Part shown: in pieces, positions 1 to 8,641 of the stretch
How positions within the stretch are numbered: position 1 is the stretch's first letter
Layout: every line of letters starts with the position of its first letter
NCBI GenBank assembly: GCA_026129915.1
Contig: JAHCHD010000032.1
Coordinates: 1 to 37,679, forward strand
DNA from: Bryobacterales bacterium
Lineage (GTDB): Bacteria; Acidobacteriota; Terriglobia; Bryobacterales; Bryobacteraceae
Direction: 5' to 3'
DNA length: 37,679 nt
Made by a program: the position numbers and the translations under genes
Notes under the pieces: model-generated
Told to the model about the DNA's origin: nothing
Database searches by the model: none
Seen by the model: the letters and a program-made list of their open reading frames with translations, nothing else

Positions 1-475
1 GGTTCAGGTAAAAGACCAGCGCATCACGAACCACCAGCCCTAAGAGACCGCCACTCTGCACTGCCCCTTCAAACCAAAGCCAGCCGGTTAGGAACGAGAG
101 TCCCGTACACATGCCCACCAGCAGCAACATCGCTCCGACAAGGCGAGCCGGGATGGAGCCAATTTCCTGGGAGCGAATCCAGCGAAGGCTAAGAGCGAGC
201 AGAAACAAAGGAAGCGTGAAAGCCGCCAGCCCTAACGACTGCAGGGCAAGATCTGCGGCATAGGAACCCGCGACGCCAACCCAGTTGCGTGCACCGCCAG
301 TGCCAGCCGCCGAATTCCATGAGGGGTCGTCCACAGAATAGGTAAGCAGGCTCAACCAGACCAGCACGCTCAGGGCGAAGAGCAAGAGTCCTGCCCCCTC
401 CACCCAGCGCGAACGTCTAGGCGAGGTGGTAGTCCGGATGGCGTGCGAAGCGCGGATAGATGGCGATGCGCTCAT
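1..475 (-). CDS. ftsK: DNA translocase FtsK, N-terminal membrane part (truncated by window edge)
   Basis: About 158 N-terminal residues are visible, reading leftward from an ATG at 475 and running off the window. After a basic, Ser/Thr-rich leader of about 25 residues come hydrophobic stretches near residues 27-48, 75-95 and 108-130, with YSVDDPSWN between the first two; this spacing and the SVDDPS-type loop are characteristic of the four-helix FtsK membrane domain. The motor and gamma domains would lie outside the window. FtsK anchors at the septum and pumps chromosome dimers towards XerCD at dif. The start follows the uppP stop by 29 bases, with a GGGGTGAG Shine-Dalgarno-like stretch about 15 bases upstream, so it is probably co-transcribed with uppP. 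Identification rests only on the membrane domain. Confidence 0.8.
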   Translation of the reverse strand, partial: MSASPSIRASHAIRTTTSPRRSRWVEGAGLLLFALSVLVWLSLLTYSVDDPSWNSAAGTGGARNWVGVAGSYAADLALQSLGLAAFTLPLFLLALSLRWIRSQEIGSIPARLVGAMLLLVGMCTGLSFLTGWLWFEGAVQSGGLLGLVVRDALVFYLN

Positions 476-504
476 ACGAGTGCGCTCATCTCACCCCCGT
501 TTGG

Positions 505-1335
505 CTACAAAGCAGGAGGGCGAAAGTAGGCAAGAAGCACTATTATTATGCCAAAGATCACGCGATAAAGAACAAAAAAGCGCAAAGTGTTCCGGCGCAA
601 GTAGCGCAGAAACAAAGCGATTACCAGAATTCCCGTGACGCCACTCACCAGAATCCCAATCAGGAAGGGGGCCGCCATCCCTGGCTCTAACCCTCCGGCT
701 TTCGTCATATCGTAGAACGCTTTCAGGGCCGCCCCTCCGATAGCCGGCGTAGAGAGCAGGAAAGAGAAGCGCGCGGCGGATTCCCGGTCGAGGTTGCGAA
801 GTAGGGCAGTGGCGATGGTAATTCCACTACGCGAGGTGCCCGGCACTACCGCCAGCGCCTGCGCAATGCCAATGGTGAGCGTATCCGCAAAGCTCATGCT
901 TCCGATCTGCTTGTTACGCGTGCCCCGACGATCCGCGTACCCAATCAGCAGGCCTACCGCGATGAGCATGAAGCCAATGGAGAAGGGGCTTCGAAGTACC
1001 GTCTCCACCATATCCTTCAGCAATAAGCCAACCACGCCCACCGGCAACGTAGCTGCCGCCAGATGCCACAGCAGTTGGGGATTCTCGTTCACATAGGCAG
1101 GTGCTTTCGGGCTGTGCACGCCGAAGCCGCGCAACAGCAAGAATGTCCAGTCCCTGGCAAAATAGGCTAGCACCGCCAGCAGGGTCCCCAGATGCAACGC
1201 GATATCGAAGGTCAAACCTTGATCTTCCCATCCCAATAACCAGGGACACAGGGCAAGATGCGCGGAACTGCTGATGGGAAGAAATTCCGTGAAACCTTGT
1301 AACAGGGCAAGAAGAATGGCTTGGTACAGTGGCAT
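505..1335 (-). CDS. uppP: undecaprenyl-diphosphatase (BacA/UppP)
   Basis: An integral membrane phosphatase that converts undecaprenyl diphosphate to the monophosphate, recycling the lipid carrier for peptidoglycan and O-polymer synthesis. The family hallmarks are present: ALLQGFTEFLPISSSAHL near residues 7-25 (the E and SSS catalytic region) and VVPGTSRSGITI, whose Arg-Ser-Gly lies in the second active-site loop. Many hydrophobic helices fill the remainder, and the length (276 aa from the chosen start) is normal for the family. The frame is open to 1389 and an alternative ATG lies at 1353, but family members usually begin a few residues before the LLQG motif, favouring 1335. Neither start has a good Shine-Dalgarno. 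The gene is divergent from pyk with almost no intergenic space and lies directly upstream of ftsK. Confidence 0.93.
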   Translation of the reverse strand: MPLYQAILLALLQGFTEFLPISSSAHLALCPWLLGWEDQGLTFDIALHLGTLLAVLAYFARDWTFLLLRGFGVHSPKAPAYVNENPQLLWHLAAATLPVGVVGLLLKDMVETVLRSPFSIGFMLIAVGLLIGYADRRGTRNKQIGSMSFADTLTIGIAQALAVVPGTSRSGITIATALLRNLDRESAARFSFLLSTPAIGGAALKAFYDMTKAGGLEPGMAAPFLIGILVSGVTGILVIALFLRYLRRNTLRFFVLYRVIFGIIIVLLAYFRPPAL

Positions 1336-1361
1336 AAGGGCGGAAGGAGCCATCTTAGCGC

Positions 1362-2783
1362 ATGCGCCAAACAAAGATCGTCGCCACACTGGGTCCTGCG
1401 TCGGAAAGCCCCGAAATCGTAGAGGAACTCATTACCGCTGGCGTGGACCTCTTTCGATTCAATGCCTCTCACGGCACCCAAGCGGAACATGCCCGCAGGC
1501 TGGCAACCGTCCGGCAGGTGGCCCGCGATATCGGGCGCAATGTTGCGTGCATGCTCGACCTGCAGGGTCCGAAGATCCGCCTTGGCCGTTTTGCAAATGG
1601 GAGCGAGATTCTGCGCGCCGGGGACACGTTCACAATCACGGTGGAGGAGTTGCTGGGCACACGGGAAATCGCAAGCACCAACTTCACCAACCTCACCATC
1701 GACGTGGGTCCTGGGGAAAAGATCCTGCTGAACGATGGCGCAGTGGAATTGCGTGTGATCTCTGTGGTGGCGCCCTGTGTGCATTGTCATGTCGTGAAGG
1801 GTGGCCTGATTGGAAATAACAAGGGCATAAACCTTCCGGACGTTGCGGTGAGCGCACCCTCACTCACAGAAAAAGACCTCAGCGATTTAAGCTTTGCCGT
1901 GGATGAACGTTTTGATTTCGTGGCCCTTTCCTTCGTGCGCAGCCCGGACGATGTGCGCGAGTTGCGCGAAGAACTGCGCAAGCGGGATTCGAAGATGCCC
2001 ATCATTTCGAAGATCGAGAAGCCGCAGGCATGGGACAACCTGGAAGGCATTCTTACTGAGACCGACGGCGTGATGGTGGCGCGGGGCGACTTGGGCGTCG
2101 AGATGGATTTGGCCCGCGTCCCGCACATTCAGAAGTCGATTATCGAGCGCGCCCGCTGGCACAATCGCTTCGTCATCACGGCTACCCAGATGCTGGAGTC
2201 AATGATCGAATCCTCCACACCCACACGCGCTGAGGTGAGCGATGTGGCCAACGCCATCTACGACGGCACCGATGCCGTGATGCTCTCCGCCGAAACATCA
2301 GTGGGCAAGTTCCCCATGGACGCCGTGCGCATGATGGCGAAGATCGCCCTCGAAGTGGAGGGCAGTGCGCGCTTCGATCTCCTGCGCAAGCCACCGCATC
2401 GTCCGAACCCCACCTACGCCGAGATCATTGCCGACATGGCATTCCACGCCGCCCGTGCCGCCCGCGTCCAGGCGATCGTCGTCTTCACGTCCAGCGGTTA
2501 CAGCGCGCGACTGGTAGCCCGCTACCGCCCAAACGAGCCTATTTACGCGTTCACCCATGAGGAGGAAACGGCGCGCAAGCTGGCACCCGTCTTCGGGGTT
2601 CACGCGGTGTTGGAGAAGAATGCCGGCACTACGGATGAAATGTTGCCCTTGATGGAACAGACCTTGGTGGCGCGTGGTCAATTGCGAAGGGGGGACGGCG
2701 TTGTATTTGTCGCTGCCCATCCCATACGGCTTCCCGGCAGCACAAACCTGATGAAACTCCATCGAATCGGCGATGGCCGGTAG
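1362..2783 (+). CDS. pyk: pyruvate kinase
   Basis: Catalyses phosphoenolpyruvate + ADP to pyruvate + ATP, the last step of glycolysis, in the cytoplasm. At 473 aa it has the usual length. The N-terminus [14 protein letters not shown] is standard, followed by the catalytic Lys in SKIEKPQ, the metal-binding VARGDLGVE, the ATQMLESM signature, and DAVMLSAET; a PK C-terminal domain fills roughly residues 350-470. The usual RLNFSHG near residue 33 reads RFNASHG here. The ATG at 1362 is preceded by GGAAGGAG about 12 bases upstream; this ribosome-binding stretch lies inside the 5' end of uppP on the opposite strand. The stop is followed by 168 bases before the PP2C gene. Confidence 0.96.
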   Translation: MRQTKIVATLGPASESPEIVEELITAGVDLFRFNASHGTQAEHARRLATVRQVARDIGRNVACMLDLQGPKIRLGRFANGSEILRAGDTFTITVEELLGTREIASTNFTNLTIDVGPGEKILLNDGAVELRVISVVAPCVHCHVVKGGLIGNNKGINLPDVAVSAPSLTEKDLSDLSFAVDERFDFVALSFVRSPDDVRELREELRKRDSKMPIISKIEKPQAWDNLEGILTETDGVMVARGDLGVEMDLARVPHIQKSIIERARWHNRFVITATQMLESMIESSTPTRAEVSDVANAIYDGTDAVMLSAETSVGKFPMDAVRMMAKIALEVEGSARFDLLRKPPHRPNPTYAEIIADMAFHAARAARVQAIVVFTSSGYSARLVARYRPNEPIYAFTHEEETARKLAPVFGVHAVLEKNAGTTDEMLPLMEQTLVARGQLRRGDGVVFVAAHPIRLPGSTNLMKLHRIGDGR

Positions 2784-2914
2784 ATGCATGAAATGAATCC
2801 AACTCGTCGTTATACTGACGGTTTTGGCACTCTTGCCGAATTTCTTTGCCCACATGCGCCAAATCGCCGTGGATTTCGCTATATTGTGATGTCATGCAGA
2901 ATTGCTGGAGGAGA

Positions 2915-2931
2915 AGGGTAATCTTTACCCT
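2915..2931. repeat. perfect 7-bp hairpin upstream of PP2C gene
   Basis: AGGGTAA and TTACCCT form a perfect inverted repeat with a 3-base spacer, ending 20 bases before the PP2C start codon. A GGAGGAG stretch immediately precedes it. It could be an operator or a 5' UTR hairpin that affects ribosome access; no T-run follows, so it is not an intrinsic terminator. Confidence 0.4.
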
Positions 2932-2951
2932 CCGGGCCTGGACTATACAAA

Positions 2952-3677
2952 ATGCCATCGTTTGAAGCGTGGGGAAATACTGACCCGGGTAATATCCGCA
3001 AGAACAACGAGGATGCGTGGCTGATTGACCCCGCGCTCTCGCTGGCTGTGGTTGCCGATGGAATGGGTGGTGCGGCCTGTGGAGAAGTTGCTTCGGCCAT
3101 CACCGCGGAATCCATCGCCGAATACTTGCGAGAGAAGAACGGCGACAAGGATCCGCAAACGATCATTGCCGAAGCCATCGGACTCGCGAACAAGCGAGTT
3201 CTCGAGAAGGCTCGCGAGAGTTCAGATTGTAAGGGCATGGGCTCCACCGTGGTGATCGCCCTGCTGCGTCACCCGGACGTCTTTATCTCCAACGTTGGAG
3301 ATAGCCGCGCGTACCTGTTTCGAGAAGGTGAAATTACCCAGCTTTCCTACGACCAGACCCTCCTGAACGAGCTGTGCTCCACCACCCCAATGACCGCCGA
3401 GGAAATTGAGCGCTTCCCCCATAAGCATGTGCTTACGATGGCGGTTGGCACCACTGAGCGCATCAAGATTCAGAACTACCAGGGCGAGGTGGAGGTTGGC
3501 GATCAGCTCCTGCTCTGCTCCGACGGTTTGAGCGGCCCGGTCCCCGACCCTGATATCAAGGAAATTCTGTCGGAGTCAATCCCGGTGGAAGAGAAAGTGG
3601 ATAAGCTGATCGCCCTGGCAAAAGAAAGAGGCGGCCCGGATAACGTGACCGCCGTCTTGTTGCACTGCTTGCCGTAG
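2952..3677 (+). CDS. PP2C-family protein serine/threonine phosphatase
   Basis: A soluble 241-residue phosphatase made of a single PP2C domain and nothing else, of the stand-alone Stp/PrpC type that reverses Hanks-type Ser/Thr kinase phosphorylation. Metal-coordinating motifs are seen in order: RKNNEDAW near residue 20, VVADGMGG near 35, VGDSRAYLF near 118, SDGLSG near 190 and GGPDNVTAVLL near the end. There is no signal peptide or membrane helix. No kinase gene is in the window, so its partner is unknown. The gene is convergent with the UDP-sugar dehydrogenase gene, the stops being only 18 bases apart, and a small hairpin lies just before its start. Confidence 0.92.
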   Translation: MPSFEAWGNTDPGNIRKNNEDAWLIDPALSLAVVADGMGGAACGEVASAITAESIAEYLREKNGDKDPQTIIAEAIGLANKRVLEKARESSDCKGMGSTVVIALLRHPDVFISNVGDSRAYLFREGEITQLSYDQTLLNELCSTTPMTAEEIERFPHKHVLTMAVGTTERIKIQNYQGEVEVGDQLLLCSDGLSGPVPDPDIKEILSESIPVEEKVDKLIALAKERGGPDNVTAVLLHCLP

Positions 3678-3695
3678 TTCTCCCGCACCGCGCGG

Positions 3696-5000
3696 CTAGA
3701 GGCGGACGACGTTATCGCCGCCAATATGTTTCATGGCGTTACGGGTATCTACGATCAATTTGGCGGTTGCTCCAACCTTCGCATAATCCACGTTGCGATG
3801 GTCAGTAATAATCACCACGCAGTCCGCCCCGGCCAATGCCTCGTCTTCCCCCATCCGCTCCAGGTGCACACCCTCGTGCTCTGCACGAGCAATGTATGGG
3901 TCGCTGTAGGTCACCCGCGCACCTCTCTGGTGCAGTAAGTGGGCAACATCCAGAGCCGGCGACTCGCGAAGATCATCAATATCGCGCTTGTAAGCAACTC
4001 CTAACAGATGGATGTGGCTCCCTTTTACCGGCTTCGAGTGCTCGTTTAGCGCGTCACCGATTTTGTCCACAACAAATCGCGGCATTTGCCCGTTGATGTA
4101 GCCGGCCAGTTCGATGAAGCGCGCTTCGATTCCCGCTTGCTTGGTCTTCCACGATAGATAGAACGGGTCAATCGGGATGCAGTGTCCGCCCAAGCCCGGC
4201 CCAGGATAGAAGGGCATAAAACCGAACGGCTTCGTTGCGGCCGCATCGATCACTTCCCACACGTTCACGCCCATTCGGTCACACATCATAGCGAGTTCGT
4301 TCACCATCCCGATGTTGATCATACGGAAGGTGTTTTCGAGCAGTTTCACCATCTCGGCAACGCTGGTGGAACTCACTGGGACAACGACGTCGAGTGCCTG
4401 CTGGTAGAACAACGCCCCGACTTGCGTGCAAGCCGCAGTAATGCCGCCAACGACTTTGGGGATGTTCCGCGTCTGAAACTTCTCATTACCGGGATCCACC
4501 CGCTCGGGCGAGAAGCACAGGAAGAAATCCTCACCCACCTTCAGCCCCGATCGCTCCAGCGTGGGCAGAAGCAATTCCTCCGTAGTCCCCGGGTATGTGG
4601 TGGATTCGAGAATCACCAGGGTACCGGCCTTGAGGTACCTGGCAATTTCCTCAGTGCAGGCCACCACGAAGCTCATGTCCGGGTCCTTCGTCTTGCGCAG
4701 AGGCGTTGGGACACAAATATTTGCCGTATCGAAGGTGGAGATTACGCTGAAGTCTGTAGTGGCCTTCAGGTGCCCGCTTTCCACGAGCGGGCGGAGCTCG
4801 CTCTCCGGAACATCCAGTACGTAGGATACGCCGCGGTTGATAAGGTCAACCTTCTCCTGGGTGACGTCGATCCCGGTGACATGGAAGCCTACTTTGGCTA
4901 GTTCGACGGCGAGGGGAAGGCCCACATAGCCCAAACCAAGCACTCCAACATGCGCACTGCGGTCTCTTATCTTCGCCTGCAACTGTTCGTTATGACTCAT
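3696..5000 (-). CDS. UDP-N-acetyl-hexosamine 6-dehydrogenase (WbpA/WecC family)
   Basis: A 434-residue NAD-dependent UDP-sugar dehydrogenase that oxidises C6 of UDP-GlcNAc or UDP-ManNAc to the uronic acid. It has the nucleotide-binding motif GLGYVGLPLA near residue 20, ESTTYPGTT, the SPERVDPG substrate loop, the catalytic cysteine in GGHCIPIDP, and the C-terminal GVAYKRDIDDLRESP domain. The ATG at 5000 lies inside the end of dapF: the two frames overlap by 11 bases, with AAAGG about 7 bases upstream, so translation is probably coupled. The sequence resembles WbpA/TviB-type enzymes slightly more than WecC; with WecB encoded about 6 kb upstream on the same strand, UDP-ManNAcA is a plausible product, but substrate choice cannot be read from sequence. 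Confidence 0.92.
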   Translation of the reverse strand: MSHNEQLQAKIRDRSAHVGVLGLGYVGLPLAVELAKVGFHVTGIDVTQEKVDLINRGVSYVLDVPESELRPLVESGHLKATTDFSVISTFDTANICVPTPLRKTKDPDMSFVVACTEEIARYLKAGTLVILESTTYPGTTEELLLPTLERSGLKVGEDFFLCFSPERVDPGNEKFQTRNIPKVVGGITAACTQVGALFYQQALDVVVPVSSTSVAEMVKLLENTFRMINIGMVNELAMMCDRMGVNVWEVIDAAATKPFGFMPFYPGPGLGGHCIPIDPFYLSWKTKQAGIEARFIELAGYINGQMPRFVVDKIGDALNEHSKPVKGSHIHLLGVAYKRDIDDLRESPALDVAHLLHQRGARVTYSDPYIARAEHEGVHLERMGEDEALAGADCVVIITDHRNVDYAKVGATAKLIVDTRNAMKHIGGDNVVRL

Positions 5001-5865
5001 AGTTTCTGCCTTTCGCGGTTTCGAGCCGCACATCGTCCCAATGATAGAACCCTTCAGCCAGTAGCGTCGCCGTGCCCTCCAAGATCAGCCCATCTGAGTC
5101 CTTACGAAAGTGAAGGGGGCCAGCCTCGGTTTCGACGACGGCGGGAAGTGCCACTTTCCCTTTCGCGATGGCCGCGGCCAGAGCTCCGGTTGAACCGGTC
5201 CCGGAACTGAGTGTGGCTCCAGCCCCCCGTTCGTAAAATCGCGCCTCAATGGAATGAGAACTCAGGACACGGTAGAACGAGATGTTGCTTCGTTGCGGAA
5301 AGGTGGGGTGACCCTCCAACCGCAGTCCACGCTCCTTCCACGGGAAGCTCAGGTCGTTCACCTCTACGGCAAACTGTGGATTACCTGGGTCTACACGGTT
5401 TCCCCGCACGGCAAGTTCTGGTTCGCCTCCGATGGCAATGGATTCTTCTTCGAAGACCCGGGGATTTCCCATGTGCATGCCGATACGAAATTGTTGCCCA
5501 ACCGAATCAAGCAGATGCAGGTGGCGTAGGCCGGCGCCTGTGCGCACCAGGAAATCCGTCTTGCCGGGGCTTATTGACGCTAGCCAGGCAACCACGCAGC
5601 GGGTGCCGTTACCGGAAAGCTCCGCTTCCGATCCGTCAGAATTATACAGATGGATCTCGGCGTCCACGCCGTCCAAGGCAGTGTTTCCGGCAGTCGTCGA
5701 TACCATGCCGCGTCGCACCAGATACCATCCATCAGCACCCACTCCAAGGTGGCGGTGACAAATGGCTTTGGCCAGCTCACACCGCCCGTTGGCCGGCGTC
5801 TCCTCTTCGGGGGTAATCAGAAAGTCGTTCCCTGCACCTTCTGCTTTCAGGAATGGAATTCGCAT
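4990..5865 (-). CDS. dapF: diaminopimelate epimerase-like protein, second catalytic Cys replaced by Ser
   Basis: A 291-residue member of the DapF fold, which interconverts LL- and meso-diaminopimelate in lysine and peptidoglycan synthesis. Family landmarks are clear: GAGNDF near residue 10, GVGADG near 41, SGNGTRC with the first catalytic cysteine at Cys90, and a GNP motif near 161. The C-terminal motif, normally GAGETLACGTG, reads GAGATLSSGTG at 214-224, so the second catalytic cysteine is Ser221 and the conserved Glu is Ala217. The enzyme may therefore be altered or inactive as an epimerase. The start lies two bases after the stop of the glycosyltransferase gene, with GGAGAAGA as ribosome-binding site, and the 3' end overlaps the dehydrogenase gene. 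Confidence 0.85.
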   Translation of the reverse strand: MRIPFLKAEGAGNDFLITPEEETPANGRCELAKAICHRHLGVGADGWYLVRRGMVSTTAGNTALDGVDAEIHLYNSDGSEAELSGNGTRCVVAWLASISPGKTDFLVRTGAGLRHLHLLDSVGQQFRIGMHMGNPRVFEEESIAIGGEPELAVRGNRVDPGNPQFAVEVNDLSFPWKERGLRLEGHPTFPQRSNISFYRVLSSHSIEARFYERGAGATLSSGTGSTGALAAAIAKGKVALPAVVETEAGPLHFRKDSDGLILEGTATLLAEGFYHWDDVRLETAKGRNYES

Positions 5866-5867
5866 GG

Positions 5868-7544
5868 CTAAGGATCTTCTCCATTGTCACTCAACGGTGC
5901 GCCATCCTCTGCAAGGGGATCGATTTCCTCAACCGGATCGGCTGGAAGGCGGGGAGGCAATAGATGGCGCGGGAGCCGCATGTCCGTCGGGTCGAACGCT
6001 GATCGACGCCGCCAGATTTCCAGGGGCGCGGAATTCCGGGCGCGGATTTCACGTACCTTCTCGTACAGCATTCCCCGCGCGACCGCTCGCTGCATCGCGC
6101 GCGACACCGCATCTCCGCTCTGGCAGAGCGCCCACTCACTCCATAGAAAATACTGCGGGCGGTTCAGGGAAGCGCGAAACCGGGGATGATTCCCCTCGTG
6201 CAGACTTTCTCGGAGCGGAATCTTGGCGAGCTGGAGGACTCCGGTGGGGTCGCCAAAACTCAGCAGAATCTCCTCCCCCGGCCGGTGCAGTCGCTTGAGG
6301 TATGTGGCGGCATCGCCCAACCACTGGCGGCGCTGCTGGCTATTCACCGCGGACTCTTTCCACACCACCCAATTGTCAAGGCCAGGGCTCAGCAACCACG
6401 GGAGCGACCCCACCACAATTGCCAGGGAAGCCGCGAACGGGCGGAAGCGCGCAGGCGCATGCCGCACTAGCACCGCCATACCGAAACACGCTAGCGGCAA
6501 CAGCGCCAAGCCGTAGCGCGTGTTGTAGTAGGCGTTGGGCCAGAGTTCGGGCACGAAAATTGGAGTTCCCGCGTTCTGCATGCTCTGGATGTAGAACGCA
6601 GCGGGAAGCCCCAACAACGCGGCCGCCCACCGGGGGCCTCTCACAAGTAGAGTCAGCACCCCCAGAAACCCGGCTAAGAGCAGTGGCCACCCAGCCACCG
6701 CACTTGCCGCCGCCAGGTAGTAACGGGCGGATTCCAGGTAACTCCCGTCACCAGGGTAGGGTTCCATCCCAGACGCCACTTGTCTCAGATAGATGGCCTT
6801 AGCAGAGTAAGGGCCGTGATAGAACTCCAACGCATCTCCCCAGAACCACCAGTTGTGGGCCAGCCACCACAGCGGCCCAGCGCCCGCCACCACGCAGAAG
6901 AGCAGGGCTGCCCGCCAGCCGCGAGCGCCCCCTTTCCACAAAAGGAACACCGCCAGCAGTGGAAGCAGGAACCAGCCGTCGTAACGGATCAGCGTACCTG
7001 CAAGCGCAAAGACGGCCACGAAGAGCGCCCATCCTAGGTGCGCCCGGCGTGCAAATCGCACACAGCCAAATAGAATTCCGCATAGCGCCATGAAGAACAT
7101 CGGTTCCGTCATCGGGGTCGCCTGCAGATAAAGCAGGTTGGGGTTCAGCGCGAACAAGGCAAGGGCGGTAACGCCAGCCCAGGTGGACCCCAGGTAATCC
7201 CGGCAGGCCAGCATCAGCATCAGCCCCGCCAGCCAGAAGCAGATGCTAGCGGGTATCGCCCCCGCCAACCCATTGGCCCAGAGTTCGTCGTTGCTGGCCA
7301 GGGGCATCATCATCAGATGGGGCAAAGGCAGCCACACCGTGCCGATTTGCATGGCGTCAGGAGTTTGCGAATCGAGCACGCGACGGGCGATGTTCAGATG
7401 CGCCTGCGCGTCGCCGTAATACTGGGTATAGCCCTGCAGATGCACCCACCAGGTCGCGCCTGCGGCGAGCATTGCCAGCAGCAGGGCGGCAACGAGCGGT
7501 GGAACCCACGAGTGACGCGGCGCTTCCTCAGCGACTGGAGGCAT
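5868..7544 (-). CDS. GT39-like polytopic membrane glycosyltransferase
   Basis: A 558-residue protein with about ten hydrophobic helices and a soluble C-terminal part of about 150 residues. The first helix (about 15-36) is followed by a loop with YYGDAQAHLNIARR, the acidic motif expected in the first external loop of lipid-linked-sugar glycosyltransferases of the GT-C/GT39 fold, and later GTVWLPLPHLMMMP. Such proteins transfer sugars from polyprenyl-phosphate carriers on the outer face of the inner membrane. Acceptor and donor are unknown. It is followed after two bases by dapF and probably belongs to the same operon. AGGAAG lies about 13 bases before the ATG, a rather long spacing. The C-terminal tail is Asp/Glu/Pro-rich. 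Confidence 0.75.
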   Translation of the reverse strand: MPPVAEEAPRHSWVPPLVAALLLAMLAAGATWWVHLQGYTQYYGDAQAHLNIARRVLDSQTPDAMQIGTVWLPLPHLMMMPLASNDELWANGLAGAIPASICFWLAGLMLMLACRDYLGSTWAGVTALALFALNPNLLYLQATPMTEPMFFMALCGILFGCVRFARRAHLGWALFVAVFALAGTLIRYDGWFLLPLLAVFLLWKGGARGWRAALLFCVVAGAGPLWWLAHNWWFWGDALEFYHGPYSAKAIYLRQVASGMEPYPGDGSYLESARYYLAAASAVAGWPLLLAGFLGVLTLLVRGPRWAAALLGLPAAFYIQSMQNAGTPIFVPELWPNAYYNTRYGLALLPLACFGMAVLVRHAPARFRPFAASLAIVVGSLPWLLSPGLDNWVVWKESAVNSQQRRQWLGDAATYLKRLHRPGEEILLSFGDPTGVLQLAKIPLRESLHEGNHPRFRASLNRPQYFLWSEWALCQSGDAVSRAMQRAVARGMLYEKVREIRARNSAPLEIWRRRSAFDPTDMRLPRHLLPPRLPADPVEEIDPLAEDGAPLSDNGEDP

Positions 7545-7635
7545 GATGATCGAGCAACTTCCTAGAGCGATGCTGGCGAGCCGGACGCGGGGTCCAGTTC
7601 GTTTCGCAGGGCATTGCGATTCTGTTCATGGGTGA

Positions 7636-8559
7636 TCAGGCAAAGCGCGTAAAGTCCACAAATTCCTGGTATCGGGCATCAATCTCGTCGCGTGTTAAGG
7701 TCTCAAATCGTCGTGGCCCGAACTGCTCACAGCAAAAGCTCCCCATCACGGAACCATAGATCACTGCGCGGCGTAGCGTCTCTGACGACAGAGCCGCACT
7801 TCCTGCACGGTCCTGGCTCTCCGCCAGGCACCCAAAGAACCCACCCGCAAAGCAGTCCCCCGCGCCGGTGGGATCGGTTACCTGATCCAGCAGGTAGCCC
7901 GGCGCCGCAAAATGGCCCTTCCCCTTCTCGAAAAGCACTGCGCCATATTCGCCGCGCTTGATCACCACCCACTTGGGCCCCAAAGCATGAATACACTCCG
8001 CGGCCTTCCGCAGGTTAGTTTCTCCGGAAAGTTCCACTGACTCGCTGTCGTTGATCATCAACAGGTCCCACTGCGCGATGGTCTTGAGTAAGTCTTCACG
8101 GAAGTCGTTGATCCAGAAGTTCATGGTGTCGCCACCCACAAACTGGGGTGCATGCACTTGGGCGCGCACGCTGGCCTGAAGAGCCGGCTGGATGTTGCCA
8201 AGCAGCACGAAAGACGAGTCCTTGTAGTTTTCCGGCACCTTAGGGTCGAAACCGGCAAACACGTTCAGGTCTGTCCGAAGTGTGGTCCGCGAGTTCATGT
8301 CCGCGGAGTAGACACCTTGCCAAAAGAAGCACTTACCGGGGACTCGTTCCAGGCCTTCCAGGTCGATCTTCCGTTCCAGCAGCAGGCGTTCATCCTGCGC
8401 ATCGAAATCCTCCCCCACCACCGCGACGATGCGCGGCTGAGTGAAGTAGCTCGCCGCCAGGGCGATATATGTAGCAGCTCCACCAAGAATGCGATCCACC
8501 TTGCCATGTGGCGTTTCCAGGCCATCATAGGCCACCGAACCAACAACCAATAAAGACAT
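7636..8559 (-). CDS. PfkB-family carbohydrate/nucleoside kinase
   Basis: A 307-residue ribokinase-fold kinase. GGAATYIALAAS near residue 25 is the N-terminal PfkB substrate region, and DPTGAGDCFAGGF near 240 is the C-terminal PfkB signature with the anion hole and catalytic Asp. The substrate cannot be assigned; sugar and nucleoside kinases share these motifs. Translation probably begins at the ATG at 8559 (MSLLVVGSVAYD), since the 14 residues upstream do not resemble the family. There is no strong Shine-Dalgarno; instead a TACAAT hexamer lies eight bases before the ATG, which could mean a very short or absent leader. It lies between rsmI and the membrane glycosyltransferase on the same strand. 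Confidence 0.88.
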   Translation of the reverse strand: MSLLVVGSVAYDGLETPHGKVDRILGGAATYIALAASYFTQPRIVAVVGEDFDAQDERLLLERKIDLEGLERVPGKCFFWQGVYSADMNSRTTLRTDLNVFAGFDPKVPENYKDSSFVLLGNIQPALQASVRAQVHAPQFVGGDTMNFWINDFREDLLKTIAQWDLLMINDSESVELSGETNLRKAAECIHALGPKWVVIKRGEYGAVLFEKGKGHFAAPGYLLDQVTDPTGAGDCFAGGFFGCLAESQDRAGSAALSSETLRRAVIYGSVMGSFCCEQFGPRRFETLTRDEIDARYQEFVDFTRFA

Positions 8560-8567
8560 AAGCTTCG

Positions 8568-8573
8568 ATTGTA
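8568..8573 (-). promoter_or_regulatory. candidate -10 element before PfkB kinase gene
   Basis: TACAAT on the minus strand ends eight bases before the ATG at 8559. No good -35 is found at normal spacing. If used, the mRNA would begin at or within a base or two of the start codon. Confidence 0.3.
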
Positions 8574-8641
8574 CCGTTGATCCGTCGCCTGCCTTTGCCA
8601 ACGTCCGGAATCCCCATCCGGGCCAGGAAGGCTACGCTGAG

